From NCBI GenBank assembly GCA_039566865.1, contig CM076951.1, forward strand, positions 16,873,484-16,937,483: a DNA stretch of 64,000 bases. The letters are read 5' to 3'. Shown here piece by piece: positions 32,553 through 45,914 of this stretch (position 1 is its first letter; every line of letters starts with the position of its first letter). This DNA is from Aurelia coerulea. Taxonomy: Eukaryota > Cnidaria > Scyphozoa > Semaeostomeae > Ulmaridae. The notes beneath the pieces are model-generated. The model saw nothing but the letters and a program-made list of their open reading frames with translations, did no database searches and was not told the DNA's origin. Position numbers and translations under genes: made by a program.

Positions 32553-33077
32553 TATCTAAAAATGCAATGGGCGTATAGATTGATTACATGAGTCTCAGTT
32601 TTCCGCACTGAATTGGATAATGAAGTGAAAGTATAAACATAAGATTGAAAATATTGAACAAAGACAAGGAATCTATGTCGAATGATTGCGAATCGCGATT
32701 GATTCGTTAATTTCAATGGTTGAGTTGCTGGCACATTTTAGATGGATTTGGAAATTCTCTTGATATTGTTTGATAAAATTGGTTGATAAATTTGGTTGAT
32801 AACGTTGCGAGGATACATGAACTATTATTCAGTACATTTGATTATTCATTGCTCAATTCTAGACCATGTGCCTTGTATCAAGTATTTGCAGGGGGAGGAG
32901 ACATACTTAATCTCGATTCGGTGGCTCCTAAAATCAAATAATAAACTGAACATAATCTGAAACTGAGCGTAGGTAGGGAGACTAATTCAACCATAGTCAC
33001 TCAACTCTCCAATTCGTCCGAAAGTTTGATCGTTCGAGAGCTTTCGATTTTAATGGGGCCTAGTTCCTCGGACATAA

Positions 33078-33413
33078 AGCCGGTTTTCCACTAGGCGGAT
33101 TTTCAGTGCGCAGTGGAGCGGCTATTGTATTTGCATTGTTTTGACAAACAATGACCACGTCTTGTCGCTCCGCTACACGCGTACTTGAAAGTCGGATTGA
33201 CTTCAACTTTTCCGCCGCGCTCGATGGCGCCAACCAATCAAATCGCTCGAAAGCTTTGACACGTGGCATCAAGACAAAAGCCACGAGCAAGACAGGGATT
33301 CAAAATGGCTGATCAAGATGAGGACACACGGAATCCCTACGGAATGTGCATTGTTCTAAATACAATAGCCGCTCCGCTGCGCGTGGAAAAATGCGCCTAG
33401 TGGAAAACCGGCT
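33078..33413. mobile_element. Harbinger-type MITE (TAA TSD)
   Basis: 336 bp, ends AGCCGGTTTTCCACTAGGCG and near reverse complement, flanked by TAA at 33075-33077 and 33414-33416. No ORF. Confidence 0.8.
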
Positions 33414-33660
33414 TAAGAGATGCAATCATGACTCTGTCTGATACGATTTGGCTTGACTCTGTCAATCAGATAACGATAATTTGTTGCACTGTTATCTAAA
33501 CCCATTACGGGATGTGCTTGACGTACGCAATACATTTCCAGCCTTTTCATGCCATGTCTGGAGGCCACTTAGCCCTTGGCCCTGGTGGTGACCCGCATGT
33601 TTGCTTTCGTGTTTGACCCGCAGATTACTTGACCTGCTGGCCTGCAGAATAAAGTCGTCG

Positions 33661-34460
33661 CATGAATCATGACTTGGACTTGATAAGTCAGTGGGCTCAT
33701 GCTTGGGAATGTCATTTAATCCTGATCCGTTAAAACAAGCTGTTGAATTAAAATTTTCAAAAAGAAAATTGAAATTGAACATCCAGTAATCCTTTTTAAT
33801 GACATAACTGTGAAGAAGGTAAACAAACATAAACATTTAGGAATTATCCTTGACTCCAAACTATCTTTTTCGGCTCATATTAAATCAGCTATCTCTAAGA
33901 CAAGATAGGACATTGGTTTGCTGAGATATCGATCCAAATATCTGCCCAGGCATACCCTTAACGAAGTATATAAGCTCTACGTTCGACCACACCTGGACTA
34001 TTGTGATGTCATTTACCATATTCCTGCCAAAGCATGTGAATTCAGTCAAAGTATCATTTTACCAAATGCCATGGAAAAGCTAGAGTCTGTTCAGTATTCT
34101 GCTGCTTTAGCTGTAACAGGAACATGGAGGGGAACATCTCGGGAGAAGCTGTACAAGGAGCTTGGCTGGGAGTCATTAAGTTCCCGCTGATGGAGTAGAC
34201 GCCTTACCTTGTTCTACAAGTTTGTAAATAATCTTAGCCCTGAGTATACAGTAGATCCAATTCCTCCTCTTCATCAGTCACAGTACTGTCTTCACGACCA
34301 GGATGTCATTGGGCGATTAGAGGCACGGACAGAACAATTTAAGTCTAGTGTTTATCCCAACTGCCTATCCGAATGGAATAGGCTTCAGCCTGAATTGAGA
34401 CTTGCACCCTCAGTTGCTGTTTTTAAGAAAAAGATCTTATCATTAATCTGACCCCCTGCA
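33661..34460 (+). pseudogene. LINE reverse transcriptase, C-terminal continuation
   Basis: Continues the LINE at 29979-30566 after the 3.1-kb insertion. MNHDLDLISQWAHAW, then a stretch with many frame breaks, then PRHTLNEVYKLYVRPHLDYC (33918-34190) and FYKFVNNLSPEYTVDPIPPL (34209-34451). Similar to 9900-10230 but with different stops. The 3' UTR and poly(A) of the other copy are missing; the sequence diverges at about 34460. Confidence 0.85.
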
Positions 34461-34591
34461 AAATCTGTTTGGGGATACTTGGGATACTTGATAACTTCTA
34501 CTGGGGATACTTGATAACTTAATTTCTGTCATTTCCTGAACTATTCTAACCGGATGTAAATCTCTGAAATTGAAAAGAAGCTAAAGTTCAC

Positions 34592-34815
34592 GGCGTGGTG
34601 TACAACCACTTACCACCGACCACACCGACCACAGTCCACTTACCACACTTACCACCGACCATGATAGCCACCGACCACCGACCAAGAAAACCACTTACCA
34701 CCGACCACCGACCAAGAAAACCACTTACCACTTACCACAGACCAAGAAAACCACTTACCACTTACCACTTACCACCGACCAAGAAAACCACTTACCACCG
34801 ACCGCCGACCAAAAT
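34592..34815. repeat. left inverted arm of the giant element
   Basis: Tandem CCACTTACCACCGACCA units, some separated by AGAAAA. All translated proline/threonine/histidine-rich frames here are repeat artefacts. Confidence 0.9.
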
Positions 34816-35130
34816 TTTATAGAGTAAAATTTTAAAAATAATTTTAATGAGTTTCTTCTTACAAAGTTGTAGGCTGCCCTGGAAATCCCGTATACCCTAT
34901 CCAATATCTAATAATTGTTTGTTCTAGTTCATATCAATACTTTTTTTAAATTGATTTTCTCATTAAATTGATTTTCCTTTACTGAAGTGATGCGTTTGGA
35001 GTATATAGACTAGGAAGAGATCATCTTCGTTTGACGTGAAGTAAATATGATTTTCTGTTCATCAGTTGGTTTACAATTGAAATTGGAGATTGATAATTAA
35101 AATTGGGGCAGAGATTTTGTGTTTTATCTA

Positions 35131-35300
35131 CCGGGTGTCTCAAAAAAATACCAACTTTAATTGGGTATAGTAACAAAACGATAAGATATCGGGACTTTCC
35201 GAAGACAAAGCTACATTTGTTTATATTCAAGTTGAATGCACATACCTTGCATTTTAGAATCGTCTACCAAAGCTCACAAAGTCGAAATTTAGAGTACACC
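35131..35300. mobile_element. single arm of a CCGGGTGTCTC mariner-type MITE
   Basis: CCGGGTGTCTCAAAAAAATA after TA (35129-35130). Resembles the ends of 62321-62582. No partner arm found; the right boundary is approximate. Confidence 0.5.
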
Positions 35301-36102
35301 TAAAAACTGCCTAACCATATTTGAGAAACGGCCTAGCCATATGATCAGATATTACCGGCAATGTGCAAAGGAATTTTAAATTGTGTTCAAATTTCGATTT
35401 TTAGGTTTTACTTTTGAAAAGAAATATGCTTTGAGGACCTTCAATCGTTTATGATATTGTTTTTCTTTTGAGGAATCGATCCTTGCGTTGCATTCCATTG
35501 AATACGCTATTCTTATCAAAGAAAAGGGGTACATGCACGCTTATTTTGAGCATGTAGCACGAGTTTATCATTCATGTCACATTTTTATCAGTGGCGCCGC
35601 CAGGATTTTTTATTGGGGGGGCCAAATAGAATGGGGTCTGGGGTGGAGCCCCAGAAAAATCTTCTTCCACCACGCCCTCTACTTTGGCTGTAAATGCAAC
35701 CAACGCCCTTTTTATAGGTTGACATAAAGATAAATGAATCTGTCGAAATAACACAAGTAGGGTACCACAATTAGAAAATGACGTCCCACCAGCGACCAAA
35801 TGACGCCTTCGGATTTCCAAAAATTTCCCGCAACCAATCTAATACGTGTCAAGTAGAAATCTGAAGTATATGGTTTGTGAAAAGAGGGCATCGGGATCAG
35901 CAGAAGCTTCAAAGTACAGTATGAGGGGGCTGGGGGCAAAGCCCCTAGGAAAATTTTCGGGGACTCATCCTTTACTTTGGCTTAGAACACTTCTACCGAT
36001 GAAATGTTACCTGGTGGTGAAATAGAATTGTTGACAATTTGGTAATAGTTGTTTAAATTAGCATCCCCAGGAAACTATTTTTGTAAAAATATGATATTCT
36101 TT

Positions 36103-38124
36103 GGGAGTCCCTAATTCAAGATTCAAGAACCAAGAACCAGAACCAAGAACCAAAACACCCTAATTCAAGAACCGGAATCCAAGAACCAACTTTGGACACC
36201 CTAATTCAAGAACTGGAATTCAAGAACCAACTTTGGACACCATAATTCAAGAACCAGAATTAAAGAACCAACTTTGGACACCCTAATTCAAGAACCGGGA
36301 TTCAAGAACACCCCATACTTTATAATATTTTTGGCATTTACCAACGGACCCTGCGGTGTTATGCATGGTTTACATCAAAGTTGGTCTCTATACCGTCCAT
36401 TTCATCCTGGGGGTGAATACTGTACCAAGAACTTTAAGAAGTTTAGATTCCAGAATTCATAATTAGAAATTCTGTGCAAAAGATTTTCGGCTTTCTCTTG
36501 CTTTTCATGATTCAAAATTACATAATTTATGCCATACAGGTTTTTTTGTAAGAAACTTGGATCAACACTTAGTACTAAAAGTTTCTTAATTTCGCATGGA
36601 AATTTCGGTGTTTTAGTAGTAAAAGTTTCTTAATTTGTTTCTTATTTTTTTGGGCCTAAAATTGCGATATTGTTCAAATTTGAGGCTTCTTCTCGACAAA
36701 GGGCTTCCATTTTACATTGGCATTGTCATCACAAATAAGTCATTTTTACATGATGTGCATGGGCCCAGCTTTGAGAATAATATTCATTTAACCGCTTAAA
36801 CTCGCTCTTAGATTGTTTGTCAAAAAATCAAGAAACACCAAAACAGGGAAAATTTTCCAACATGTCTTTACTTACCTTCCAATTCTTTGTTCTTATCTCC
36901 GCATCGTGAGGTTATTCAACCTGATTGAACGATTCCGCTGAATCATTGACATTTTCATCCATCGAAACAAGCAAAGAAAGTCCCTGCTTTACCCCGTGCT
37001 TTATCCTCGTTTGTTCACACAAGTTTATGGAAATTTAAAACATAGAGCAATAATGGCTAGCCTGATTCAAAGACCAAATGAATCAGGCAAAATAATGGCA
37101 TCATTCCACCATAAATAATCATATGTTTTCTTTATGAGTAAACTAAATTTCATCAAACATGCATGGTTGATTGATGTAAACCATGCATTACACTGCAGGA
37201 TTCGTTGGTAAATGCAAAAAATATTATAAAATATGGGGTGTCTAACTTTGGTTCTTGAATTCCAGTTCTTGAATTAAGGTATCCAAAGCCCGGTAGGTGC
37301 AATGTTGATGAAAACATGACACCATGCTCATCCATGATTTCGCTGAGAAAAGGGCATATTTGAAACAAAATCCTAGGACCTAGAATCTCAGAAAAAGGGA
37401 TATTTTTCTTCAGAAATATCCAAAACCCAAAAACAGTTAAATGCTGGTGGACTCAGGACCCTAGAATAAAAGTCAATTTCACCTGGCCCAAGTTTGATAC
37501 CCTAAGTTTCATGGGATTCTACTGTTTTCCAACAAAGAGATATCAGCAAAGTGAACAATGATAACATGCAAAAATCCACTGTACAGATTTCTTTAGGGCT
37601 CAGTGATACTCCTTTGAAGGGGGGTTACCTTCGACAATTTCCATTATAAAGGATCTTTTCACGAATTAGAAACTCAGAGAAAAGGGTATCCTATGAAATG
37701 GTATGGACGAGCGTGGTGTACCTTTTACTATCAAACTGCACCCACCGGGATCCAAGGTTGGTTCTTGAATTCCGGTTCTTGAATTAGGGTGTCCAAGGTT
37801 GGTTCTTGAATTCCGGTTCTTGAATTAGGGTGTCCAGAGTTGGTTCTTGAATTCCGGTTTTTGAATTAGGGTGTCCAAAGTTGGTTCTTGAATTCCGGTT
37901 CTTGAATTAGGGTGTCCAAAGTTGGTTCTTGAATTCCGGTTCTTGAATTAGGGTGTCCAAAGTTGGTTCTTGAATTCCGGTTCTTGAATTAGGGTGTCAA
38001 AGTTGGTTCTTGAATTCCGGTTCTTGAATTAGGGTGTCCAAAGTTGGTTCTTGAATTCCGGTTCTTGAATTAGGGTGTTTTGGTTCTTGGTTCTTGGTTC
38101 TTGAATCTTGAATTAGTGACTCCC
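36103..38124. mobile_element. foldback element with TTCTTGAATT repeat arms
   Basis: 2022 bp, flanked by ATATTCTTT (36094-36102 and 38125-38133), a perfect 9-bp duplication. Ends GGGAGTC plus ATTCAAGATTCAAGAACC-type sequence, inverted at the right. Left arm: about four units. Right arm: eight units of 42 bp. A second inverted pair (36300-36380 and 37160-37240, around ATGCATGGTTTACATCA) lies just inside. No transposase recognised. Confidence 0.9.
37757..38085. repeat. 42-bp tandem array, 8 copies
   Basis: Unit contains GTTGGTTCTTGAATTCCGG and TTCTTGAATTAGGGTGTCC. Copies are nearly identical; copy 6 is one base short. Confidence 0.92.
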
Positions 38125-38482
38125 ATATTCTTTGGTTTAGAATGCATCACATCTTTACCAGTGCCCATTTGAAAACTTTCATAATTAGGTAATAGTATTT
38201 TTATGAATCACCACCAGAGGAAATTTTTGTGCAAACAAACTATAATTTGTCCCAGAACGGCTCTCACAATCCAATTTGCCTGGCCAGAAAATTGAAATCT
38301 TGACAATTCTGTGATAGTTTGTCTCGGAAATTTTTCAAGAATCCAACCTATACATTGGTTTAGAACGATTCTCCCAGTCATTTTACATAATTTCTCCGAA
38401 AGAATCGTACCCTACTACCCATCCTATACGCAACTACTTTCTCCTCATTTGGTTTGTGAAGATCTTGACTTAGATCTTCCAC

Positions 38483-38637
38483 AAGCTATGTTGTTGAGAT
38501 GTCTAGGACCTTCACGACCAGAAGAAAAATTCCGAGTCAATGCCCTACAGATTGTTGGAAAATGCAATAAGACAGCAAGATTGTACAAATCGATACTCAC
38601 ATTATAACTGACAAGGTCGTTGGCCTTACCCCCCCCC
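38483..38637. repeat. 155-bp segment ending in poly-C, copy 1
   Basis: Near-identical to 55955-56111, and both end in a run of C. Contains GTTGAGATGTCTAGGACC. Confidence 0.85.
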
Positions 38638-38679
38638 CCCCATCACGGCAAGAAAGGGCAAAATTTCCTTATAGTTTCT

Positions 38680-39065
38680 AGGTAGGAATCTTGTAGGAAA
38701 CGGACAGTTTCCACGGGTGTACTACGAGGAAATTATGAGGAGACGTCAAATTTCCTCCAAGGTTTCCAATGGGGAAAATCATCGGAAAGGAACATTTCCG
38801 TTTCCCCACAATTTCCAAATTCGAGACTTTGCATTTCCGACATGGGGAAACCATGGACAGACCCCTTCTGTAGGTAGGAAATTCGTAGGAAACGGACAGT
38901 TTCCCCCAATGTTTTATGACAAAATTAAGTGGAAATGTCAAGTTTCCTCTAATGTTTCCATTGGGAAAATTGCCTGAATAGGAAATTTCTTCTTCCCTAC
39001 AATTTCTAATAAGGAGATTCGGCATTTCGGACATTGGGAAACTATGGAGAGATGTCCGATTTAAA
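38680..39065. repeat. 192-bp tandem duplication
   Basis: GTAGGAAACGGACAGTTTCC starts at 38693 and again at 38885. The two units have diverged. Confidence 0.8.
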
Positions 39066-42000
39066 TGGGAAAACGTAGCAGAAACGTGGGATTTCCTAAC
39101 TTTTTGTTAAAAATCTTAGATTCTTACATTTCTTGCTTCTTGGAATACTTTTAAGCAGAACATGAACGCGATTTTACTCAAACAGTCTTCATTTTCTCCA
39201 ACTTTACTCATTCCCGTTGGCAGAGGGAACAAACTAGAACTTGCCTCGCAATTTCAGTTCAACAGAAGAGTTCAATAATGCAAATATGATAATAATAATA
39301 GTAAATCTCTATTTGTCTATAACAAATAATAAGTTATCGTCAATCAAATAAACTGCAGGAAATATACTCAATTGTTAGGCCTCTTCCACACGTACATTAG
39401 GTTAGTTCCATCTAAATATACCCATTTGAAGCGAAAGATTTATTAAGATGGTGTAAAAAGGGAAACTTCTTTTCGATTTTTCAAACAGTGACCATAATTT
39501 GCTTGTCCAAGTACGGTTATGTTAAGAAACTTATCAATATATTATATACCTCAATTTGTGGGATCTCGTCCAAACAAGTTGAATTTATCATTTTCAGATC
39601 GTCGGACAGTGGAAAATATTTTCACACAGATTTCGGATAACATATTTCTCAGATTTTCGGGCTTTGCCATTGCATAAGATTTCAGATCATACTTCGGATA
39701 CAAGGAGAACGGAACGACTTTTTGGACTCTATTGAAACATGTTAGCGGATTTTGCTGAACCTTTGGTCGAATTTCGTTATTCCTCAATTTCATTTCGCTT
39801 GAAGACGGATGAGGATGGGGATTGAAGAGGATGGGGGCTTGTTTTGAGTGGGTGCTGGAAAAATAGAAATATGGTAATTCACCAATTTTCCCTGTCCCTG
39901 TTCCAACACTGTATACAAACTAGAATCTCCGGAATCTTCAGGATCTACGAGGGTACATCATTAATGCGTGCTTGCCCATAGCAGATATGGGTCATGTTTT
40001 TCATCGATGCATTTTCATATGGATACGTTTCAAATGCACCTGGTACGTGTGGATGTGGCCTTAGCCATATGAGTCTACTGTTAAGTCCGCACTGACATAC
40101 CTGAGAACAAAATGGATCTCAAATTACCAAGATAAAACTAGCAAATTCAGATTTGCTCATGAAACGTTCAAATTTGTGGCTTCAGAAAAGTTGGTAACAT
40201 TAATGGTTTTTGATGAATTATAAAAACCAACAAATACGGGCGCACTGGCACACAGCCGAAAATGCGCACTGGCACACAGCCGAAATCTGGCGAGTCGGCT
40301 CTATAGTTCTACCAAAATGCATTCCACTGCTGTTCTATCTGACGAAAGTTTACAAGAAAAGATAAGTAGCTCAACCAAGTCCACCAGTTATAATATAACT
40401 ACAACCTGCTTTCGGATGTGAGATGAAGCTTTGTTGAATGAAAGTATCGATTTTGGGACAAACTTCTTCAGAATAGTAATTGAGAGATCCTTTTGAAGTA
40501 ACACACACGATAATCATTTGGTTAGCAAGAAGACTATCAGTTTTGGGACAGTTATACTTTAACGGAAACCTGCTTTTAAGCAACGACTTTCATGAAATTT
40601 CCGGTTTTTAGGATAAACATCATCAGTGACGATCTAATTCAAAACTTGCAGCCAAAATTAAAGGTTTTGTGGTGCAGTGGAGTAATCCCCTGATTATGCA
40701 AGCAGAACAGTCAAGCAGATAGGGCTCAATGCCCAGTAGGGCGCCGTGACAAGGGGTTGTGGACTTGATTAGCACTTCTGTGATTCCAGCGTTTGGTGCT
40801 AGAACTGCAACTTCTACTGAAGCAAGATAGCAACAAAAACGTGCAATAAAAAGATCAGTAATGGGACAAAGTTGATACATACAAACTTTTTAGCAAAAAC
40901 CTACTTGGTCAAAAGTATGATGATTGCCCCAGTGTGACATGCCCACCCTCGGACTCAATCTGTGTACAGAGTGTATCCCAAAAAAAGCTTTGCGCAGTCT
41001 GTCTGCACCACATTGTTGCAATCAATTGTCTGTAGTTTATTCAAATAAGGTCTCAAATGCTAAGCCTTTCCTGCAAAAAATTTTCAGAAAGAAAAAACAA
41101 CTGAAATCACAGCTCTTGGACAGCAGGTGGGACACAGTACTTTTAGGACACTTTTGATGGATTTTATTGATTCTTGCTATCATGGATTGAAGCATTTGAA
41201 AAGCCGAACGATGCAATGATAACATTTTATACCACAACTTGCATCAAACTTCATCAGCACCTGACTACTACTATTCTCTGTACTACTTCTGCCAATGATG
41301 CAATTCAATCAGTTCATTTTCATTGTTCCCAAAATTTACCAAAGGCATTCCCAACATTTTTCACCAGACATCAGTTCTTCATTGACATCCATACGAATAA
41401 GTATTTTCTGGAGCAGCATATGCTTGCTTGTTGCTCCAACAGCTGAAAACAAAAGAACAGCTTTCTTGATGCAAAGACCTACTACCTATTACCCTACAGG
41501 CACAAAATACAGCAGCTAGTAAGTATCATTTCAAAGAAATGATAAAAACTGAAAGTTTTTGTATTGATCAAAGTGATACTAATGCTGTGCAATCATTAAA
41601 CAACCTCTTGTGCAACATGTGTTGCTATTATCTTTTGATGATAGATAGGTGCCAGTACTGAATATGTACTTAAAACACAGGTACTTAAGACTTTTGCCCG
41701 TACTTTTAAATCAACTCATAAAATGTTACAATCTTTCCATTTGTAAACTTGCATGATACCATATCTGTACATTTGTTTTGTTGAAAAGAACAACCCTAAG
41801 TGAGTGATGATGAACTAAGGGAAGAGACACTTGTTGCAAAAACCTTTTAACTGGTTATTTTTCTGACATTGGTTACTGCTTTAACCTTATTTACGCTGCA
41901 GCTAAATTCATGCATCACTGAGTCTCTATGACCCTAATTTCTTTGGATAAAGCGAATTAACACCAACTTCTGGAATATACAATAGAAATCTTTATCGGTT

Positions 42001-42200
42001 TTATTTTCATTCATCAAAGGGGACCGATTGCCTTTAAAGCAATGAATTATATCTATTTATTTTGTTATTTAAAAAAGTTTTTAATAGTCTCTGCAGGCAA
42101 ATAAATTTCAAGAAGTTGTATGCATATACATCAATAAGTAGGTATCCAAAAATCAACTAAGAACAACGAAGAATGATATAGGATATTTACAAAGGATTCA
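39066..42200. other. no recognisable gene
   Basis: About 3 kb inside the giant element without a supported coding region. A short duplication GCGCACTGGCACACAGCC occurs twice near 40240-40285. Confidence 0.45.
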
Positions 42201-42289
42201 AAGAAAAATGTGTGAACTTGGTCCAGTGTATGATTTATCCTGGCATGTGAAAGTGAGAACATATTTCTGGCTCACCCAGTATCAAAATG

Positions 42290-45200
42290 AGTATAGCTCC
42301 TGTGTAACTTCATTGCCTCAGAACCATGGGGATCAGTATCGTATCAGGACGAAAATGATGGGAAATTTCTACATCAAAGTCTTCAATTCAAAATTTTCAA
42401 AAATATTTTTCTTCCTTTTCTGTACCCCTGTCAGCTTCCAAGATGTTTCAGACTAATCAATTAATGTCCATGATAAGGTGCTTCAATGTTATAATACTCA
42501 AATATAAGGAATAGCAAATTAAAGGGAATTTGAACTAACCTGTTTCTCCTTGCTTTGCATTTACAATTTGACAGGAGCTTGGAGGAAGGAAAAAGAACAG
42601 TTTATCTGTAACCAACTCAAGAATACAAAAAAATGAAAATGAAAATTGGACGATGCTACTTGCATGGTTGAAAACAAATTGCTATGATCGCTGACCACTT
42701 GAACAAGTTCGTGCATTCAAGACGCAGAACTGTTTCACATATATTCAAAACTAAGAATAGAAATTGAAAATATGCTGGTCTAGCGCTCCACTCTTTCTCT
42801 CAACCACAAACGAAAAATTTAAGTATGAAATTATGATCTTACCCGCTTTTCTCCTCAACCCTCTTAACTCTTCATGACGTCAGCAATTGAAGCTAGAGTG
42901 CTATGATGAAAGAGAACAAGTTAGAAACTCCAACTTCTGAAAAATGTCATGAAAATTGAAAATAGCAACCAGAATGATCAGGAACGCCGGAGAGGGGGGG
43001 CGCGGGGGGTCAAGCGCCCCTCCTGCCCTTTCCTAACGGGGGCAAGGGGGGCAAAAGTGCCCTTTCAATGAAAAACAATAATTTGCTTTGAAACTTGATA
43101 GAAAAGCCGCCATAGCTTCATTCCCTTATCAGAAACACACAAGTAACGAAAAATGACTGTCAATTGCAAACTTCAAAATGATCAATATGCGATTTTATGC
43201 GAGCTTTGGGAATGAGGACATGTGGTGTGGAGGAATGGCCGTTTAAAAATTTCGTGAAAGAACATAATTAATGTTCGTTAAAACGTTTTTTGATAGCATT
43301 TTAAGCCAATCTAAAGGGCGTGGCCACAAAAATTTTCCCGGGGGGGTACCCCCGGACCCCCCAATTTTGAGGCTCACTTCGCTCGCCTTCGGTCTCAACA
43401 AACGATTGCCCTTATGCTGGTCTAGCGCTCCTAGTCGCTTTTCTCCTCAACCCCCCTTGCCCTACCATCGCTCCGGCGTGTCCTGAGAATGATCATGGGA
43501 GCAAATCTATGAACTTTTGTCATTGAAGTAACCAGGAGATAAAGATAAAATTGTCAGTTTTGAAAAGGAAGGAGTTCCTGCGTGATGGTTTTGGTAGAAG
43601 TTAAATTTTGAAATAGCAGTTCATGAATTGCAGCATTATTTGGGTTGCTGTTATCCTTCAGCTACACATAAAAACATCAATGAGTCAGAAGCAGCTAATT
43701 ATCCTATCAAGATGAAAGGGATAGGATATTTGTTATAAATAGATACATCAAAGTCTTCAAACCGAACTTTTCTACAGGTTTCTTCCTTTTTTCTGTACCC
43801 TGTTAGCTTTCAAGACATTTCAGACAAATCAATTAATGTTCACAATAAGGTGCTTCAATGTTTAGATATCAGATCTTAGGAAAAGCAAATTAAAGGTAGT
43901 TTGAACTAACTGGTTTCTCCTTTTTTTGCAATTTCAACTTGACAGGAGCTAGGAGGAAGGAAAAGAACAGGTCATTTGTAACTAAGTCAAGAAATGAAAG
44001 TGGCAACTGGAAGATGTTACTTGCATGGTTGCATGGTTGAAAACAAATTGCTATGAGCGCTGACCACTTGAACAAGTTCGTGCATTCAAGACGCAGAACT
44101 GTTTCACATATATTCAAAACTAAGAATAGAAATTGAAAATATGCTGGTCTAGCGTTCAGCCCTTTGTCTCAACCACCAGCAAAAATTTAATACTTGAAAT
44201 TATGATCTTACCCGTTTTTCTCCTTTGCCCTCATTTGACTCTTCCTGACAACAGCAATTGAAGCTAGAGTGCTATGGTGAAAGAGAACGAGTTAGAAACT
44301 CACATCCTCTGAAAACATGCAATAAAGATTTAAACATAGCAGATAGAATGATCATGAGAGCAAATCTATGAATTTTTGCCATTAAATAACCTGGAGACCA
44401 AAATAAAAATTTCAGTTTTGACAATGAAGGTGTTTCCCTGTATGATGGTTTCTCAAGTTACTTTTTGAAATAGCAGTTCATGAATTCAAGCATAAATAAA
44501 AAAAAGGTGTTTGCTTGATTCAGTTTAAAACTTAGTATCACCAGAAGTTATGATGCAAAAAAAGCAAAAGTCAATATTTCTTCAAATACAAAAGTAACAC
44601 TTGGTGCAGATGGATGAGTTTCATTGTACGCTGAGGAGCATTCTGCACAATTGTTTACTGTTTTACATATGAAGCATAAACTCTTTGGGTTGTTGTTATC
44701 CTTCAGCTCCATATAGAAAAATGTGTATAGCTCCTGTGCAACATCAATGACTCAGAACCAGGCAGATAAATATCCTATCAAGATGAAAGAGATTGGATAT
44801 TTGCTATACATATACATCAAAGTCTTCAAATAAAACTTTTTGACATGTTTCTTTCCTCCTTTCTGTGACATGCTAGCTTTCAAGAGCTTTCAAACGAATG
44901 TCCACAATAAGATGTTTCTATGTTTCAGAACTTAGATATTTACGAAAATTAAATTAATTAGTGCCAGTCTGCAGAGTGTGGCAGCTGCACACACAAGATT
45001 CTTCACACAATTTTTATGTGCATGCTGATTTTGATTGAGATCTTTAGTTCACTCCTTTGAAAACAAAGGTTAAACAAAGAACTTGCACGCAAGCGCACCA
45101 CTGCTTTGCTGGTCTGCATGCTCGTGAAATCTTGTCCAGAACTGCCATATGTATTCTGCAGACTGGGAATTGTGAACTCACCAGTTTTCTCCTTGCTTTG

Positions 45201-45720
45201 CAATTCTAACTTGACAGGAGCATGTAGGAAGGAAAAAGAACAGTTCATTTGACACTAAGTCATAAGAATACAAAATTAAAGTGACAAATGAAGATGCTAC
45301 TTGCGTGATTGAAAACAAATTGCTATGATCGCTGACCACTTGAACAAGTTCGTGCATTCAAGACGCAGAACTGTTTCACATATATTCAAAACTAAGAATA
45401 GAAATTGAGAATATGCTGGTCTAGCGTTCCACTCTTTGTCTCAATCACCCTACAGGGAATCTGGGTGTGCCGTGCGCCACAGATATACGCCAATTCTTTT
45501 GTTCTATTGTTATTTCCATTGTTTAGATTGGGTCTGTGCGCCACAGATGTGTGGCGCACCATACGCCGATTCCAGTCAATCACCAACAAGAGATTTATGT
45601 TTGAAACTATGATCTTACCCACTTTTCTCCTTCACCCTCTTGACTCTTCTTGAAGTCAGCCATTGAAGCCGGAGTGCTGTGATAAAAGAGAACAAGTTAC
45701 AAACTCACATTACACAGTAT
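42290..45720. repeat. three tandem units of about 1.3 kb
   Basis: Ordered anchors recur three times: TTGAAAACAAATTGCTATGA at 42669, 44038 (one change) and 45310; ATATGCTGGTCTAGCG at about 42770, 44139 and 45411; and AGAGTGCTATGATGAAAGAG-like sequence near 42897, 44268 and 45674. Spacing is about 1369 and 1272 bp; the first unit is longer partly because of a MITE at 42979-43486. No protein frame is conserved between units. Confidence 0.85.
42979..43486. mobile_element. GC-rich MITE inside tandem unit 1
   Basis: Ends (TCA)GGAACGCCGGAG and CTCCGGCGTGTCC(TGA), with flanking GAATGATCA on both sides. The boundary is ambiguous by three bases. Absent from the matching position of unit 2. Confidence 0.7.
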
Positions 45721-45914
45721 CTTAAAAATTAATGTAATGAAATTTGAAATATAGCAGCTTGTAGAGTGATAAAGTGGGAGCAAATTTTATGAACTTTTGT
45801 CATTGAAGTAATCGGAAGACCAAGATAAAATGTCAGTTTTGCCAATGAAGGAGTCCCTGTGTGTTTCTGATGTTGATTTTTAGAAAATGAATTCTTCCTT
45901 CGAATTCATTTTTG

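Larger units (their letters stand above)
30567..33660. mobile_element. 3.1-kb insertion splitting a LINE
   Basis: Flanked by a 14-bp direct repeat CATGAATCATGACT (30553-30566 and 33661-33674), exactly where the LINE frame is split. The left end begins CACCACCAGGGCCAAGGGC; the same motif inverted lies at 33572-33590, with 70 bp more before the right flank. It contains a foldback element (30822-32552) and a Harbinger-type MITE (33078-33413). No transposase or RT recognised, so its class is open. Confidence 0.75.

Noticed and set aside
37757..38085. CRISPR-like array of regular repeats
   Set aside because: Units are directly abutting 42-bp tandem copies without variable spacers, they lie in a foldback arm, and the genome is eukaryotic.
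38311..38607. 98-residue plus-strand frame
   Set aside because: Its second half is part of the duplicated 155-bp poly-C-ended segment, and the copy at 56 kb has a stop in the same place, so it is not coding.
40670..40735. tRNA-like A box (TGGTGCAGTGGA) and B box (GGGCTCAATGCC), possible SINE or tRNA
   Set aside because: No cloverleaf could be drawn and no second copy is seen. Too weak to list as a tRNA or SINE.
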